64,000 bases of DNA from JAICWP01 sp035278025 (GCA_035278025.1 DATEJK010000016.1:1-64000), one strand, 5' to 3'. Positions 26,526 through 35,724 are shown, counted from the first letter of the stretch. Notes: generated from the letters alone by a model not told the origin. Numbers and translations are program-made.

Positions 26526-26678
26526 TTTTACCAATTTCACCGCCACCACTCTGATGGCGCAAAGAGTTCCTGTTGATGCCGTTGAGCTTTTGCATCCTTC
26601 TTATCTTTATTGTAGACAAGCGCGAGTTTTGATTCCGCCGTGTACTCAGTGCGAAAGAAACAGGTATATTGAGGCGAA

Positions 26679-28133
26679 ATGCCGAAATCACAGAAGGCAA
26701 AGGTCCAGGCCGGCTCCAGCTCTGTGCCCAGGGCAAATGGCAACTTTGCGGTGGCCATTCTGGCGGCGGGCAAGGGCACGCGCCTGAAGTCCCGCTATCC
26801 CAAAGTGCTGCATCATGTCGGCGGCAAATCGCTTCTGGCGCACGTGGTGGCGGCCGCGGCGCGCCTCTGCCCTGCTAAGGACGTGTACGCCATTATCGGG
26901 CACGACGCCGAGCGGGTGAAAGAAGCCATGGCCGGTAGCGGAATCGGCTTCATCCTGCAGAAGGAGCAGCGCGGCACCGGGCACGCCCTGATGGTGGGCG
27001 AAGAGGTCCTTACGCGTTACGACCACGTGCTGGTGCTTTCGGGGGATGCGCCGCTGATCACGCTTTCAACTATCGAAAAACTACGCGACTTCCACCTGCA
27101 GCAGGTCTCCGCCATGACCCTGCTGAGCGCGGTTCTGGAGCGGCCCTATGGCTATGGCCGGATCATTTTTCGCAGCCCCGGGCGGGAAGTACAAGCGATT
27201 ATCGAAGAAAAATCGCTCAGCGCAAGCCAGCGCTCGCTGCGGGAGATCAATGCCGGCTTTTACGCTTTCGCCACCAAACAGCTGTTTGAACACATTCGTG
27301 AACTGGGCACCGACAACAAACACCAGGAGTATTACCTGACCGATATGGCCGCTATTCTGGCCCGGGCGGGAGAGAAGGTCACGGCGCTGCAGGCAGCCGA
27401 CGCGCATGAGGTGCTGGGCTGCAACACGCGGCAGGAACTGGCTGAGGTGGATGCCGAGCTGCGCATGAAGAAGTGCCGGCAGTTAATGGATGAGGGTGTC
27501 ACCATCTACCGGCCCGAAACCTGCGTGGTTGACTGCGACGTCAGGGTGCAAGCGGACACGGTCATTGAACCCTTCGTGCAGCTGCTCGGCGCCACGCGCA
27601 TCGGCGCGGAATGCCGCATCCGTTCCTACAGCGTGATTATCAATTGCGAACTGGGCGATGGAGTGCTCATCCGCAACGGCTGCGTCATGGATGAATCACA
27701 CATCGGAGCGCATGCTGTGCTCGGTCCCTATACCCATCTGCGGCCCGGCTGCCACATTGCCGAGGGCGCGCACATGGGCAACTTCGTGGAAGGCAAGAAA
27801 CTGAAGCTGGGCAAAGGCTCCAAGGCGCAGCACCTAAGCTACCTGGGCGATGCCGAAGTGGGCGAGGGCGTGAACGTGGGCGCCGGCACCATTACCTGCA
27901 ATTACGACGGTTTCGGCAAGTATCCCACCGTGATCGGCGATGGCGCCTTTATCGGCAGCGACACCACTCTGGTTGCGCCGGTCAAAGTGGGAAAGGGCGC
28001 GTACATTGGGGCAGCTTCCTGCATTACGGACGATATCCCCGAGGATGCGCTGGCCATCGGCCGCGGGCGCCAGGTCAACAAAGAAGGCTGGGCGCGGGAG
28101 AAACGGGAAAAATCAGGAGCCAGGAGTCGGTAG
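26679..28133 (+). CDS. glmU: Bifunctional GlmU: glucosamine-1-phosphate acetyltransferase / UDP-GlcNAc pyrophosphorylase
   Basis: A complete 484-residue bifunctional enzyme. The N-terminal uridylyltransferase has LAAGKGTRLKSRYPKVL near 30-46 and QRGTGHA. From about 255 a left-handed beta-helix of hexapeptide repeats forms the acetyltransferase, with HLRPGCHIAEGAHMGNFVE and the conserved NYDGFGKYPTVIGDGAFIGS. It makes UDP-GlcNAc for peptidoglycan and surface glycans. The N-terminus is about 20 residues longer than usual, so an internal start cannot be excluded. A TATATT box ends 8 bases before the ATG, close enough to suggest a very short leader. Confidence 0.95.
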   Translation: MPKSQKAKVQAGSSSVPRANGNFAVAILAAGKGTRLKSRYPKVLHHVGGKSLLAHVVAAAARLCPAKDVYAIIGHDAERVKEAMAGSGIGFILQKEQRGTGHALMVGEEVLTRYDHVLVLSGDAPLITLSTIEKLRDFHLQQVSAMTLLSAVLERPYGYGRIIFRSPGREVQAIIEEKSLSASQRSLREINAGFYAFATKQLFEHIRELGTDNKHQEYYLTDMAAILARAGEKVTALQAADAHEVLGCNTRQELAEVDAELRMKKCRQLMDEGVTIYRPETCVVDCDVRVQADTVIEPFVQLLGATRIGAECRIRSYSVIINCELGDGVLIRNGCVMDESHIGAHAVLGPYTHLRPGCHIAEGAHMGNFVEGKKLKLGKGSKAQHLSYLGDAEVGEGVNVGAGTITCNYDGFGKYPTVIGDGAFIGSDTTLVAPVKVGKGAYIGAASCITDDIPEDALAIGRGRQVNKEGWAREKREKSGARSR

Positions 28134-28145
28134 TCAGCAAACCTG

Positions 28146-28200
28146 AGTTTCAAGTTTCGAGTTTCCCGTAGAATCCGGGTATTCCCAAAAACTTGAAACT
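28146..28200. repeat. Perfect 12-base inverted repeat downstream of glmU
   Basis: AGTTTCAAGTTT (28146-28157) and AAACTTGAAACT (28189-28200) are exact reverse complements 31 bases apart, with a small inner stem (CCCG...CGGG). No clear T-run follows. It may end or stabilise the glmU transcript. Confidence 0.65.
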
Positions 28201-28284
28201 GGAAGCTCAAGCTGTCTCAGGCATCATCCTCTGTCATCGCTTCCATCCAACTAAAGCTAGTCATTCCAAACTGGAGGGAAACAC

Positions 28285-28488
28285 ATGGCAGAGGAGAACA
28301 AAGGGCAGAAGACCTTCAAGTGTGCCGACATGGGGCACAAGGATTGCAGCTGGGAAGTGAGCGGCCGTTCGGAAGAGGAACTGATGCCGCAGATCGAACG
28401 CCACGGTCGCGAGCGCCATGGCATAAACAATTTGGACGAAGACAGCAAACGCCGGGTGCGCAGCAACATCCGTGAGCGGGCCGCGTAA
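28285..28488 (+). CDS. DUF1059 small protein
   Basis: A 67-residue cytosolic protein of the DUF1059 family, recognised by KTFKCADMGHKDCSWEVSG and ELMPQIERHGRERHG. Two cysteines and several histidines suggest possible metal binding. The function is unknown. ATG 28285 follows GGAGGGAA at a good distance. It is a single-gene unit closed by a strong terminator. Confidence 0.87.
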   Translation: MAEENKGQKTFKCADMGHKDCSWEVSGRSEEELMPQIERHGRERHGINNLDEDSKRRVRSNIRERAA

Positions 28489-28507
28489 CCATCGGTTCAC
28501 CACAACC

Positions 28508-28532
28508 AGGCGGCCGGCAGGCCGCCTTTTTT
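28508..28532 (+). terminator. Rho-independent terminator after the DUF1059 gene
   Basis: AGGCGGCC (28508-28515), loop GGCA, GGCCGCCT (28520-28527) and a T-run to 28532 form a textbook intrinsic terminator 20 bases after the stop. Confidence 0.95.
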
Positions 28533-28585
28533 CATTGCACATACGGGAGGTCGAATTCTCAGGGTTACGATTTCGGTTGCTGAGA

Positions 28586-28746
28586 TTCGTATCAGGGCAC
28601 GCCTTTCAGGCATGCCGATCAGAATTCAAAAGGAAAACGGCTTCAGCCGCTGAGGGCCTAGTTAGATACCAGCCAGGCTCCAGCGGCTAAAGCCAGTATT
28701 TCCCGCTCTCCTGTTCGGCGCGGCTGAAGCCGCGCCCTGATACGAA
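28586..28746. mobile_element. MITE-like 161-base element with perfect terminal inverted repeats
   Basis: TTCGTATCAGGGC (28586-28598) and GCCCTGATACGAA (28734-28746) are perfect 13-base terminal inverted repeats. Inside are a second inverted pair, CGGCTTCAGCCGC (28638-28650) and GCGGCTGAAGCCG (28720-28732), and a small GGCATGCC-type stem. No reading frame is carried and no obvious target duplication is seen. It may be a non-autonomous transposon remnant or a structured REP-like element. No second copy was found in this window. Confidence 0.65.
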
Positions 28747-28862
28747 CTGTTCGACGCGAAATTCGGTGGCTGAAATGGTTTTCCCCTGGGTTGTGGAAAA
28801 GGCCGTGCCTTTGTAAAACAACTTATGAGATAACCTCAAAGTCGCGGTCTTGGGGAGTGCTT

Positions 28863-29231
28863 GTGAGTGAGGAAAACGGGAGTGGCGCGGCGGAGCGGCA
28901 TTTCCTTGCCGGCCTGGAGCTGTTCGCCGCGGGCGAGCAGGAGCGCGCCATCGGCGAATATCAGCGCGCACTCGACGCCGATCCTGGCTGCACCGATGCC
29001 ATGCACGGGCTGGTGCGCATCTACCAGGACCTGGAGCAACTCGAAGAAGCGGTAGCGCTGGCCCGGCGGATATCAGAAACTGACCCCGAAGACGTGCTCG
29101 CCCACACCACGCTCTCTATCCTCTACCAGAAAAAAGGCATGGTTGCGGAAGCCGAGGCGGAAGCCAACAAAGCACGCATCATGGGATGGAAAGAGCAGCT
29201 GAGGGTGCAAAAAAACAAGCTGACTGGCTGA
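28863..29231 (+). CDS. Small tetratricopeptide-repeat protein
   Basis: A 122-residue TPR protein. GTG 28863 (VSEENGSGAAERHF) is preferred because GGGGAG lies about six bases upstream; the longer frame from 28791 runs into spacer DNA and has no ribosome site. Three TPR helical pairs are visible: FLAGLELFAAGEQERAIGEY, DAMHGLVRIYQDLEQLEEAV and AHTTLSILYQKKGMVAEAEA. It has no signal peptide. Its function is unknown. Confidence 0.75.
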   Translation: MSEENGSGAAERHFLAGLELFAAGEQERAIGEYQRALDADPGCTDAMHGLVRIYQDLEQLEEAVALARRISETDPEDVLAHTTLSILYQKKGMVAEAEAEANKARIMGWKEQLRVQKNKLTG

Positions 29232-29436
29232 CTGGCTCGCCTGCCATGGTTTTGAAATTGCGCTACGGCGGGTAAATATGCCGGGAGAGCACGGCGGACC
29301 GGTTGTGCCCGCAACCGTTGTTGGTCACGGGAATGGAACCTCAATCCAGCGGACCCGCTTTCCTGGTCAGTGACCACCATGGGGTTCGGCAAGGATTGCG
29401 GTTCGGTACCATTTCCTAAGCACCATGTCCTGCCGG

Positions 29437-30363
29437 TTAGGGGCGCAAGGCGTTGGCCATCATGAGCGCAAAAAGCAGGGGCAGATAGAAGACGGTGGCC
29501 TGCAGCAGGTGGCGGGCACGCAACTTGGAGGCGCCACTGGCCAAAGGCTTGTCAGACCATGCCAGGCGCGCGCCGAAGTACAGCAGGCTCAGGCTGAGCA
29601 TGGCGGCGCCGAGCATGTACACCTTTCCGGACATTCCCAGAAAACTGGGCAAAATGCTGGCAGGCACCAGAACCAGGGAGTAAAGCAGGATGCGGCGCGC
29701 GGTGGAGCGCCCGTCGGGGTCTACCACCGGCAGCATGCGAATACCGCCATTCGCGTAGTCATCACGATACAGCCAGGCGATGGAGAAGAAGTGCGGGAAT
29801 TGCCACAGGAACATGATGGCAAACAGCACCAAAGCGCCCAACTCCAGGTGTCCGCGGACGGCGGCCCAGCCCAGAACTCCCGGCATAGCGCCCGGAATGG
29901 CGCCCACCGCGGTGCAGATGGGCGAGACTCGCTTAAGTGGCGTGTAGACGGCAAGGTAAACCACGGAAGTAAGAAACGTCAAAACGCCGGCGAGCGCATT
30001 GGTCAGCAATAGCAGGTAAATGGAACCGCCAAGGGTCAGCAGCAGGCCTACGACCGCTCCATGCAGCAGGCTCATGCGGCCGGAAGGAAGCGGTCGCCGA
30101 GCGGTGCGCCGCATGTTGCGGTCCACCTTGTGCTCGATTACCTCGTTGAGGGCAGCCGTGCCGCTGGAAACCATGCCGATGCCCAGCAGGGCATGCAGCA
30201 GGCGCCACGAGAACCAGGGCACGCCGGCCATTTTCGCAGCGAAGAAAAACCCGCAGCCCGCGGTCATGATGATCAGGCTGGTGACGCCGCCTTTGGTGAG
30301 TTCGGCGTAGTCCTGCAGCAGAAGATTCACCCGGCTTGACTTCAGCGCTGCCATGCTATTCAT
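29437..30363 (-). CDS. ctaB: Protoheme IX farnesyltransferase (heme O synthase)
   Basis: A 308-residue polytopic UbiA-family prenyltransferase that attaches a farnesyl group to heme B, giving heme O, the precursor of heme A for aa3 oxidases. The signature NEVIEHKVDRNMRRTARRPL is present; the usual first Asp of NDxxD is Glu here. The second acidic loop is YRDDYANGGIRMLP. About eight membrane helices are visible. ATG 30363 (MNSMAALK) is chosen because GGAG lies seven bases upstream; the longer frame overlaps the neighbour. The cox genes 2-10 kb away, divergently transcribed, supply its context. Confidence 0.92.
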   Translation of the reverse strand: MNSMAALKSSRVNLLLQDYAELTKGGVTSLIIMTAGCGFFFAAKMAGVPWFSWRLLHALLGIGMVSSGTAALNEVIEHKVDRNMRRTARRPLPSGRMSLLHGAVVGLLLTLGGSIYLLLLTNALAGVLTFLTSVVYLAVYTPLKRVSPICTAVGAIPGAMPGVLGWAAVRGHLELGALVLFAIMFLWQFPHFFSIAWLYRDDYANGGIRMLPVVDPDGRSTARRILLYSLVLVPASILPSFLGMSGKVYMLGAAMLSLSLLYFGARLAWSDKPLASGASKLRARHLLQATVFYLPLLFALMMANALRP

Positions 30364-30385
30364 GAGCGGCTCCGGTGACTGCGGC

Positions 30386-31651
30386 CTAATCTTTGAGCTT
30401 GAAAGCGTCTGCGGGATCAAACCAGCACTGTTTCCAGAAAATATTGTCGGTCATGTGATGGGCGTTCCATTGCTGCAACGTAGCCAGTGTGGCCGCAGCC
30501 ATGCCGCCATCCTGGGAATCAAAGACAATCACGACTCCTGCCAGGGGTGGGGCGGAGTGCAGCAGTTCAGGAAATGCCTTGCGGAATACCGATTTGGCGT
30601 AGCTGAACTTGTCCGCACCGCTGGCGTCACTGCCGGCAGGTTGCACCCATATGACCTTTACCTGCTTGCCCCGCAGCGGCTGCCACGTGCCCGGGAAAGC
30701 CGCGGTTTCCTGGCGCGTCTGACGGAAGGGCGAGGGCAGCGTCGCCTCTGTCGCGCTCACCGGCACCGGGCTGTCGTAGGCGGGAGGAAGTTGCAGCGCC
30801 TCGCGGCGAATCCAGCCGCGAGAAAGACCGGAGATCTGCACGTGCACCCAGGGACCGTTGGTGTCCACAATCTGGAACTCATCTTCGGCGTCGGCCAGGA
30901 ACAGAGCATTGGCGCCATCTTCTGGCCGCTCCAATACAGGGGTACGAGCGCTCTTTACCGCCGCTAAGTTGTCGGGCCGCGACTGGTGCTGAAGGATCTG
31001 CTCCAAGTTTTTGGCTTCGTCGCTAAGCTGCTGGATGGGGCGGCTATCCTTCGGGGGTTGCGAAGCAGCGGCCGATGAACGCGAAGGTAATTCCGTACGG
31101 CCAAAGCGGGGATGAGGCAAAACCGCAGCTGCCGGCTGGTCAGGCGCGGTCGCCGAGGAGGCTGCAGCCGGAAACGAGTGTGTTTCAGGGTCAGAAGTTG
31201 ACGGTCTGGCTGGAACCGGCTCTTGCGCCTCATCAGTTTTTACGCCCAGAGCCTCGCTCAGGCGGTCCAGCAAATCTGTCTCCAGCCGTCCGTCGGATGG
31301 CAGTACACGATAGCCGGAATGCGCCGCACTCTCGCCGGCGTACCAGGCCGTGATACGTGCGCTTACCTGGACAATGGTGGCGGCGCCATCAGGCGAGGTC
31401 ACCTGCACCGAGTACTGATAGTACGGGCGCTGGTAGTGCTCCAGCGGTTGCTCGCCGGCCACAAAACCATCCAGAATCGGCAGCCGTCCGCCGCTGTAAG
31501 CGTGGAGGTCACGCAACGCCTTCTCCACATCGCTTTTAGAACGTGGAAAGGTGCGCTGTAACGGAACGCTCTGCGCGCCAGCGGCGGCAAATAAAAATAG
31601 AGGAGCACACCAGCCCAGTAGCCAAAGAGTCCAGCGCCGGGTGGCGGTCAC
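30386..31651 (-). CDS. Secreted protein with SH3-like domain, function unknown (paired protein 2)
   Basis: A 421-residue protein with a signal peptide (about 1-26). It has an N-terminal alpha/beta domain, a Pro/Ser/Ala-rich linker (about 140-210), an SH3-like segment (about 255-290, FQIVDTNGPWVHVQISG then RGWIRREAL) and a C-terminal domain (about 340-421). Its GTG start overlaps the stop of the upstream gene by 4 bases (GTGA), so the two are translationally coupled. The upstream protein has the same plan. Nothing identifies a substrate. The position between ctaB and the cytochrome genes suggests an envelope role connected to respiration, as inference. Confidence 0.7.
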   Translation of the reverse strand: MTATRRWTLWLLGWCAPLFLFAAAGAQSVPLQRTFPRSKSDVEKALRDLHAYSGGRLPILDGFVAGEQPLEHYQRPYYQYSVQVTSPDGAATIVQVSARITAWYAGESAAHSGYRVLPSDGRLETDLLDRLSEALGVKTDEAQEPVPARPSTSDPETHSFPAAASSATAPDQPAAAVLPHPRFGRTELPSRSSAAASQPPKDSRPIQQLSDEAKNLEQILQHQSRPDNLAAVKSARTPVLERPEDGANALFLADAEDEFQIVDTNGPWVHVQISGLSRGWIRREALQLPPAYDSPVPVSATEATLPSPFRQTRQETAAFPGTWQPLRGKQVKVIWVQPAGSDASGADKFSYAKSVFRKAFPELLHSAPPLAGVVIVFDSQDGGMAAATLATLQQWNAHHMTDNIFWKQCWFDPADAFKLKD

Positions 31652-32541
31652 GGCAGCGGCTCCAGTTGGCTGTGGTGGATCCAGCCGTGACGGCCGTCGT
31701 CCGTCTCGATCCCGTACCAGTAGGGCGTCACGACCAGCAGCAGCACCTCAGTGTTGGCGGGCAACTTCTCAATGGTGGTGGCGCTCTGGAAGGGAGCCGA
31801 CTTGAGTTGGGCGCCCTCAGCTTTGACCCGGCGTTCCAGTTGATGTCGCAGGCTATCAACGTGCTGTTCCAGCTCCTGCTCCCCGGATACCGCACCGCCT
31901 GCGCCAAGCTTTACCGAAGATTCCTGGGGAACGGCAGAAAATGATTCGTCGCGGGAAGAAGATTCGTTTGCCACGCGCGGCTGGCGGCGGAGCGCCTGCA
32001 GTTGGCGAATCTGCTGCTGGACGGCGCCATATTCCGCCGACTCCACCGCGCCCTCGGACCAGTGTACGCCGTGGCGGGCATCTACGAATACGGCATCAAT
32101 GAGCAGACCGGTGGACTTCTCGCTCACGGCCTGAACCACGTAGCGGATACTAATCGTTCCGATGTCCCCGGTGTCCTCGAAATACCGTGGAGAAATCACG
32201 TTCTCGTCCACTTTGTAAAACACTTTGCCCGGGCCATTCCACTTGCCAAAGATGGGTGCCGACTCAGCCACATGCGCTCCCAACAGAAGCTTTTCCTTTT
32301 CGTACGAATAAGTTCCGTGGACAATCGGGTCTTCCGTTACCGCCTGGACCGCCTGCACAACATCCGACTCGGGAGAATCCACTTGTATTTCCAGGGTGTG
32401 ATGAGGGGTGCTAGGCAGGGCGAAAACCGCCGGCGTCAGCAGAAGACCGAGCCAGCAGCAGAGAACAAGCGGCCACGTTGTGCCCTTCAGGGCCAGGTTC
32501 GCGGCTGCGCACCGGAATAGAGCATGACAGGGATAGGGCAT
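31648..32541 (-). CDS. Secreted protein with SH3-like domain, function unknown (paired protein 1)
   Basis: A 297-residue exported protein. A hydrophobic signal (about 20-42) is followed by a domain starting HHTLEIQVDSPESDVVQAV, which matches in style the N-terminal domain of the downstream partner. A coiled-coil-like Gln/Glu/Arg stretch (about 165-245) follows, then a C-terminal SH3-like domain (about 255-297) with YWYGIETDDGRHGWIHHSQL. The gene diverges from the cytochrome-porin gene across about 200 bases. No known family name could be assigned. Confidence 0.7.
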   Translation of the reverse strand: MPYPCHALFRCAAANLALKGTTWPLVLCCWLGLLLTPAVFALPSTPHHTLEIQVDSPESDVVQAVQAVTEDPIVHGTYSYEKEKLLLGAHVAESAPIFGKWNGPGKVFYKVDENVISPRYFEDTGDIGTISIRYVVQAVSEKSTGLLIDAVFVDARHGVHWSEGAVESAEYGAVQQQIRQLQALRRQPRVANESSSRDESFSAVPQESSVKLGAGGAVSGEQELEQHVDSLRHQLERRVKAEGAQLKSAPFQSATTIEKLPANTEVLLLVVTPYWYGIETDDGRHGWIHHSQLEPLP

Positions 32542-32609
32542 CGTCTGCGTACCCGCGAAAAGCGCTGCTCACTATATCGCAACAAGATGGAAAAGGGGAG
32601 AGTTTTTTC

Positions 32610-32638
32610 TTGACTTCTTTAGACCAGGGTGATAATTA
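32610..32638 (+). promoter_or_regulatory. Predicted promoter of the cytochrome/cox block
   Basis: TTGACT (32610-32615) and TAATTA (32633-32638) are 17 bases apart, with GATAAT overlapping the second box. An inverted pair AGACCA (32621-32626) and TGGTCT (32653-32658) brackets the -10 region and start site and could be a regulator site. Confidence 0.5.
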
Positions 32639-32743
32639 CTCCAGACTTCTTGTGGTCTGACAAGTGCACCATGAACGCTGGTTTTTTTTGTGGGGTCTTT
32701 AGGGTCCCGGCAAATTGTTCAACTTCACAGCGGAGGACGTTGC

Positions 32744-34069
32744 ATGCCCTCTTTCCAGCGAGGCAGTTTTGCCAGTGTGCTGTTGGCAGTCTGTTTGGTA
32801 CTGGGATGCGCTCCTAGCGCTTTTGGCATTCCCGCTTTCGCCCGCAAGTACGGGCTTCCCTGTTCTGCTTGCCATGAAGCCTGGCCGAAGTTGAACGTTT
32901 TTGGCCAGACGTTCAAGGACAACGGCTACCAACTGGGGAACGACCGGGATTCTCCCATTTGGCAAAATCCCTCTTACTGGCCGGTGGCTTTCCGCAACAC
33001 ACCCAACTGGCATCGGGAGAGCGTCAACCGTGTGGCCGTAGATGGTCCCATCGGCTTGCAGGAACAGAAGGTCAATACCCACGGCTTCGACCTCTCTGGC
33101 ATGGATATTCTTAGCGGTGGAACCCTGTACAACAACATTTCCTTCCTGCTCGTTCCCTCTATGGAGAACACCGGAGAGTTCGGGTTGGAATCGGCCTGGG
33201 TGCGCTTCGACAACCTGCTCAAGAGTCCCTGGCTAAACTTCAAGTTTGGCAAGTTCGAACTCGATAACATTATTTCCGAAAAACGCATCATGAACTTGTC
33301 CAACGAAGGCGGAGCCTATCAGCTATACCATTTCATTCCTGCCGGCGACAGCAACAGTTTTGGGCAAATGGGGGACAACCAGCTGGGCATGGAATGGATG
33401 GGGCACTCCAAAAACGACCGCAGCCGGATCTCAGCCTCGCTGCTGAGCTCCAATGACGGCTCAGTGAACCTGCCCAACGCCAATTCGTATGCGGGTTTCT
33501 TTACCGCCAGCCAGGCTTTCGACACAGGCAAGCTGGGAGTGGACCGCTTTGGCGCTTACGCCATGTTTGGTCAGGCGCCCACGTATACCTTGAACCAGCT
33601 GGGCAATCCGTTTCTGGCGGTGGGCAACAAGAACTTCTCCCGTGAAGGATTTTTCGGCCTGTTTTACCTCAAGAAACTGGACTTCTCGCTGTTTTTCCAA
33701 CATGGCTCCGACAACCCGTACCTGGGGCTGAGTTTGGCCTCCAACCAGCCGCTGCCTACGGGAGCTCAGTCGCCAACTTGGAACGGCGGCTTTGTGGAAA
33801 CTCACTACACAGTGAACCCGCAACTGATCTTCATCCAGCGCGATGAATTTATACGCATGTCCAAGCAGGCCTTGCCTACCATAGCTTCCAGCGTGGGTGA
33901 CACCAATGCGTACACCTTCTCGTTGCGCTGGTATCCCATCATGTTCAGCCGGGCAGGATTCGCCATCGAACCGGAATACTCGCTCCTGCGGCAGCAAGGC
34001 GCAGCGCCCGTTACCGCCAAGAGCTTGTCAAGTAGCAGTGCCTTCATCGGTTTCGACTTCGACTTCTAA
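32744..34069 (+). CDS. Outer-membrane cytochrome c-porin fusion (Cyc2-like architecture)
   Basis: A 441-residue exported protein. A signal sequence (about 1-28) is followed by a single heme motif CSACH (40-44) in the setting FARKYGLPCSACHEAWPKL, then about 370 residues of alternating aromatic/polar strands ending in FDFDF, the pattern of a beta-barrel with a C-terminal Phe. One N-terminal heme plus a barrel is the architecture of Cyc2, the outer-membrane iron oxidase. The family is broad, so iron oxidation is not proven. An LGC (20-22) could also be read as a lipobox. ATG 32744 follows GGAGGA. It heads the cytochrome/cox block, 11 bases before the diheme gene. Confidence 0.78.
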   Translation: MPSFQRGSFASVLLAVCLVLGCAPSAFGIPAFARKYGLPCSACHEAWPKLNVFGQTFKDNGYQLGNDRDSPIWQNPSYWPVAFRNTPNWHRESVNRVAVDGPIGLQEQKVNTHGFDLSGMDILSGGTLYNNISFLLVPSMENTGEFGLESAWVRFDNLLKSPWLNFKFGKFELDNIISEKRIMNLSNEGGAYQLYHFIPAGDSNSFGQMGDNQLGMEWMGHSKNDRSRISASLLSSNDGSVNLPNANSYAGFFTASQAFDTGKLGVDRFGAYAMFGQAPTYTLNQLGNPFLAVGNKNFSREGFFGLFYLKKLDFSLFFQHGSDNPYLGLSLASNQPLPTGAQSPTWNGGFVETHYTVNPQLIFIQRDEFIRMSKQALPTIASSVGDTNAYTFSLRWYPIMFSRAGFAIEPEYSLLRQQGAAPVTAKSLSSSSAFIGFDFDF

Positions 34070-34080
34070 AGAGGCATCGA

Positions 34081-34956
34081 ATGCGCAAAAGATCAACTAC
34101 GTGCTCGTTGTTGCTGGCGGCTGCTGTAGTGTTCGTCTTCTCTGCTGCCTGCTGGTCGCAGGTCACGCAGTATGACGAAGAGCAGCGCATGAACATGGAG
34201 AGCCACATCGGCAAGCTGACCGGCCACGCCAAGGATGGCGAGCCTTTGTACCGCCGCTTCTGCATCGGCTGCCACGGGCCGATAGGCGACGGCGAAGGCG
34301 AGAACGCGCAGTGGATTGATCCCAAGCCGCGCAATTTTACCTTGGGGATTTTCAAGTGCCGTTCCACACCCACCGGAACCCTGCCCACCGACGAGGACCT
34401 GTACAACACCATCGGCCGCGGCCTGGTCAGTTCCAACATGCCGCGCTGGTTCCCGCTCACCGACCAGGACCGCGCCGACCTGGTTGCTTACGTCAAGCAC
34501 TTTTCCCCGCGCTTCGCCAAGGAAAAACCGGGTCCGGCGCTGCAGATTCCGCCCGAACCGGCGGTAACGGCGGAGCGCATTAAGGCGGGGCAGGAGGTAT
34601 TCCGGCACGTGGAATGCTGGAAGTGCCACGGTGTGGAAGGCAGAGCCAACGGCCCTTCCTCTGACACGTTGACCGATGATTTCAATCGCCCGATTAAGCC
34701 TTTCAATTTTCACGATGAAACGCGCTTTAAGTGTGGAGAGACAGATCGCGACTTGTACCGCATCTTCATGACCGGTCTGGACGGCACCCCCATGCCTTCT
34801 TTCGGCGACAACATCAAGCCCGACGAAGCCTGGGACCTGGTGATGTATCTGCGCGCCTTGCAGCCCATGAACACGCCGGAAAAGGCGATTGCCAACAAAC
34901 TAGGATTAAAGCCGATTAATCCGACTGCGGCCCCAGCTCAGTCCGAAACCAAATAA
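34081..34956 (+). CDS. Periplasmic diheme cytochrome c
   Basis: A 291-residue exported cytochrome. The signal peptide is about 1-26. Two class I heme motifs, CIGCH (61-65) and CWKCH (179-183), lie in two similar domains of about 100 residues. Candidate axial methionines are M120 (SSNMPRWFP) and that in GTPMPSFG near 250. It should carry electrons across the periplasm between the outer-membrane cytochrome and the oxidase. It starts 11 bases after the porin gene and is followed by the copper-protein gene after 24 bases, so all are probably one transcript. Confidence 0.9.
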   Translation: MRKRSTTCSLLLAAAVVFVFSAACWSQVTQYDEEQRMNMESHIGKLTGHAKDGEPLYRRFCIGCHGPIGDGEGENAQWIDPKPRNFTLGIFKCRSTPTGTLPTDEDLYNTIGRGLVSSNMPRWFPLTDQDRADLVAYVKHFSPRFAKEKPGPALQIPPEPAVTAERIKAGQEVFRHVECWKCHGVEGRANGPSSDTLTDDFNRPIKPFNFHDETRFKCGETDRDLYRIFMTGLDGTPMPSFGDNIKPDEAWDLVMYLRALQPMNTPEKAIANKLGLKPINPTAAPAQSETK

Positions 34957-34980
34957 GAACAGCCCCAGGAGAAACATTCC

Positions 34981-35724
34981 ATGAAAAATCTGTGCAAGCC
35001 CGCAGCGATTCTGGCTGCGCTGGTTGTAATCGCGCTGGGATTGGTGTCCACAGCCAAACATGTGAACGCCGCCTCGGAAGGCAAGGTAACGGGCACTATC
35101 AAGCTGGATGGAACAGCTCCTCACATGCGCGCCATTGACATGTCCAAGGACCCGGTTTGCGTCAAGCAGCACAGCACGCCGGCGCACCTGGAAAACGTGG
35201 TGGTCGGCCCCAACGGGGGATTGGCCAACGTGGTGGTCTACATTTCCCAGGGCCTTCCCGCCTCCGCGGCAGCGGCCGTGCCCTCCAAGCCGATCGTCTG
35301 GGACCAGAAGGGCTGCATGTACCAGCCGCATGTTGCCGGCCTGGACGTGGGCCAGCAATTGCAAGTGGTAAACAGTGATCCCACCACGCACAACATCCAT
35401 CCTTTGCCCCAGCCTGGCGGCGGCAACATTGGATGGAATAAGTCCCAGCCCCAGGGCTCACCCCCCTTCAACACCAGCTGGAAAGCAGAAGAGGTGGCCA
35501 TCCCGGTAAAGTGCAACATTCACCCCTGGATGCACGGCTACATGGTGGTGGTTAAGGGCCCTTATGGCGTGAGTGATCCGAGTGGCTCGTTCTCTCTAGA
35601 GAACGTTCCTCCGGGCACCTATACCCTGACCGCCTGGCATGAAACCTATGGCACCCAGACTCAAAAAGTGACGGTAGCGGCTGGAAAACCAGCTGCCGTT
35701 AACTTCACGTTCAAGGCGAAGTAG
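34981..35724 (+). CDS. Periplasmic cupredoxin-like protein with carboxypeptidase-regulatory-like tail
   Basis: A 247-residue exported protein (signal about 1-30). The middle part looks like a cupredoxin: H137 or H140 in TTHNIHP and the C-terminal cluster C178, H181 and M184/M188 in VKCNIHPWMHGYM can make a type 1 copper site. Residues about 190-247 form a short beta domain (SGSFSLENVPPGTYTLTAWH) like carboxypeptidase-regulatory domains. It may take electrons from the diheme cytochrome or deliver copper to CuA. ATG 34981 follows AGGAGAA. A GC hairpin with two following Ts lies after it. Confidence 0.75.
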   Translation: MKNLCKPAAILAALVVIALGLVSTAKHVNAASEGKVTGTIKLDGTAPHMRAIDMSKDPVCVKQHSTPAHLENVVVGPNGGLANVVVYISQGLPASAAAAVPSKPIVWDQKGCMYQPHVAGLDVGQQLQVVNSDPTTHNIHPLPQPGGGNIGWNKSQPQGSPPFNTSWKAEEVAIPVKCNIHPWMHGYMVVVKGPYGVSDPSGSFSLENVPPGTYTLTAWHETYGTQTQKVTVAAGKPAAVNFTFKAK

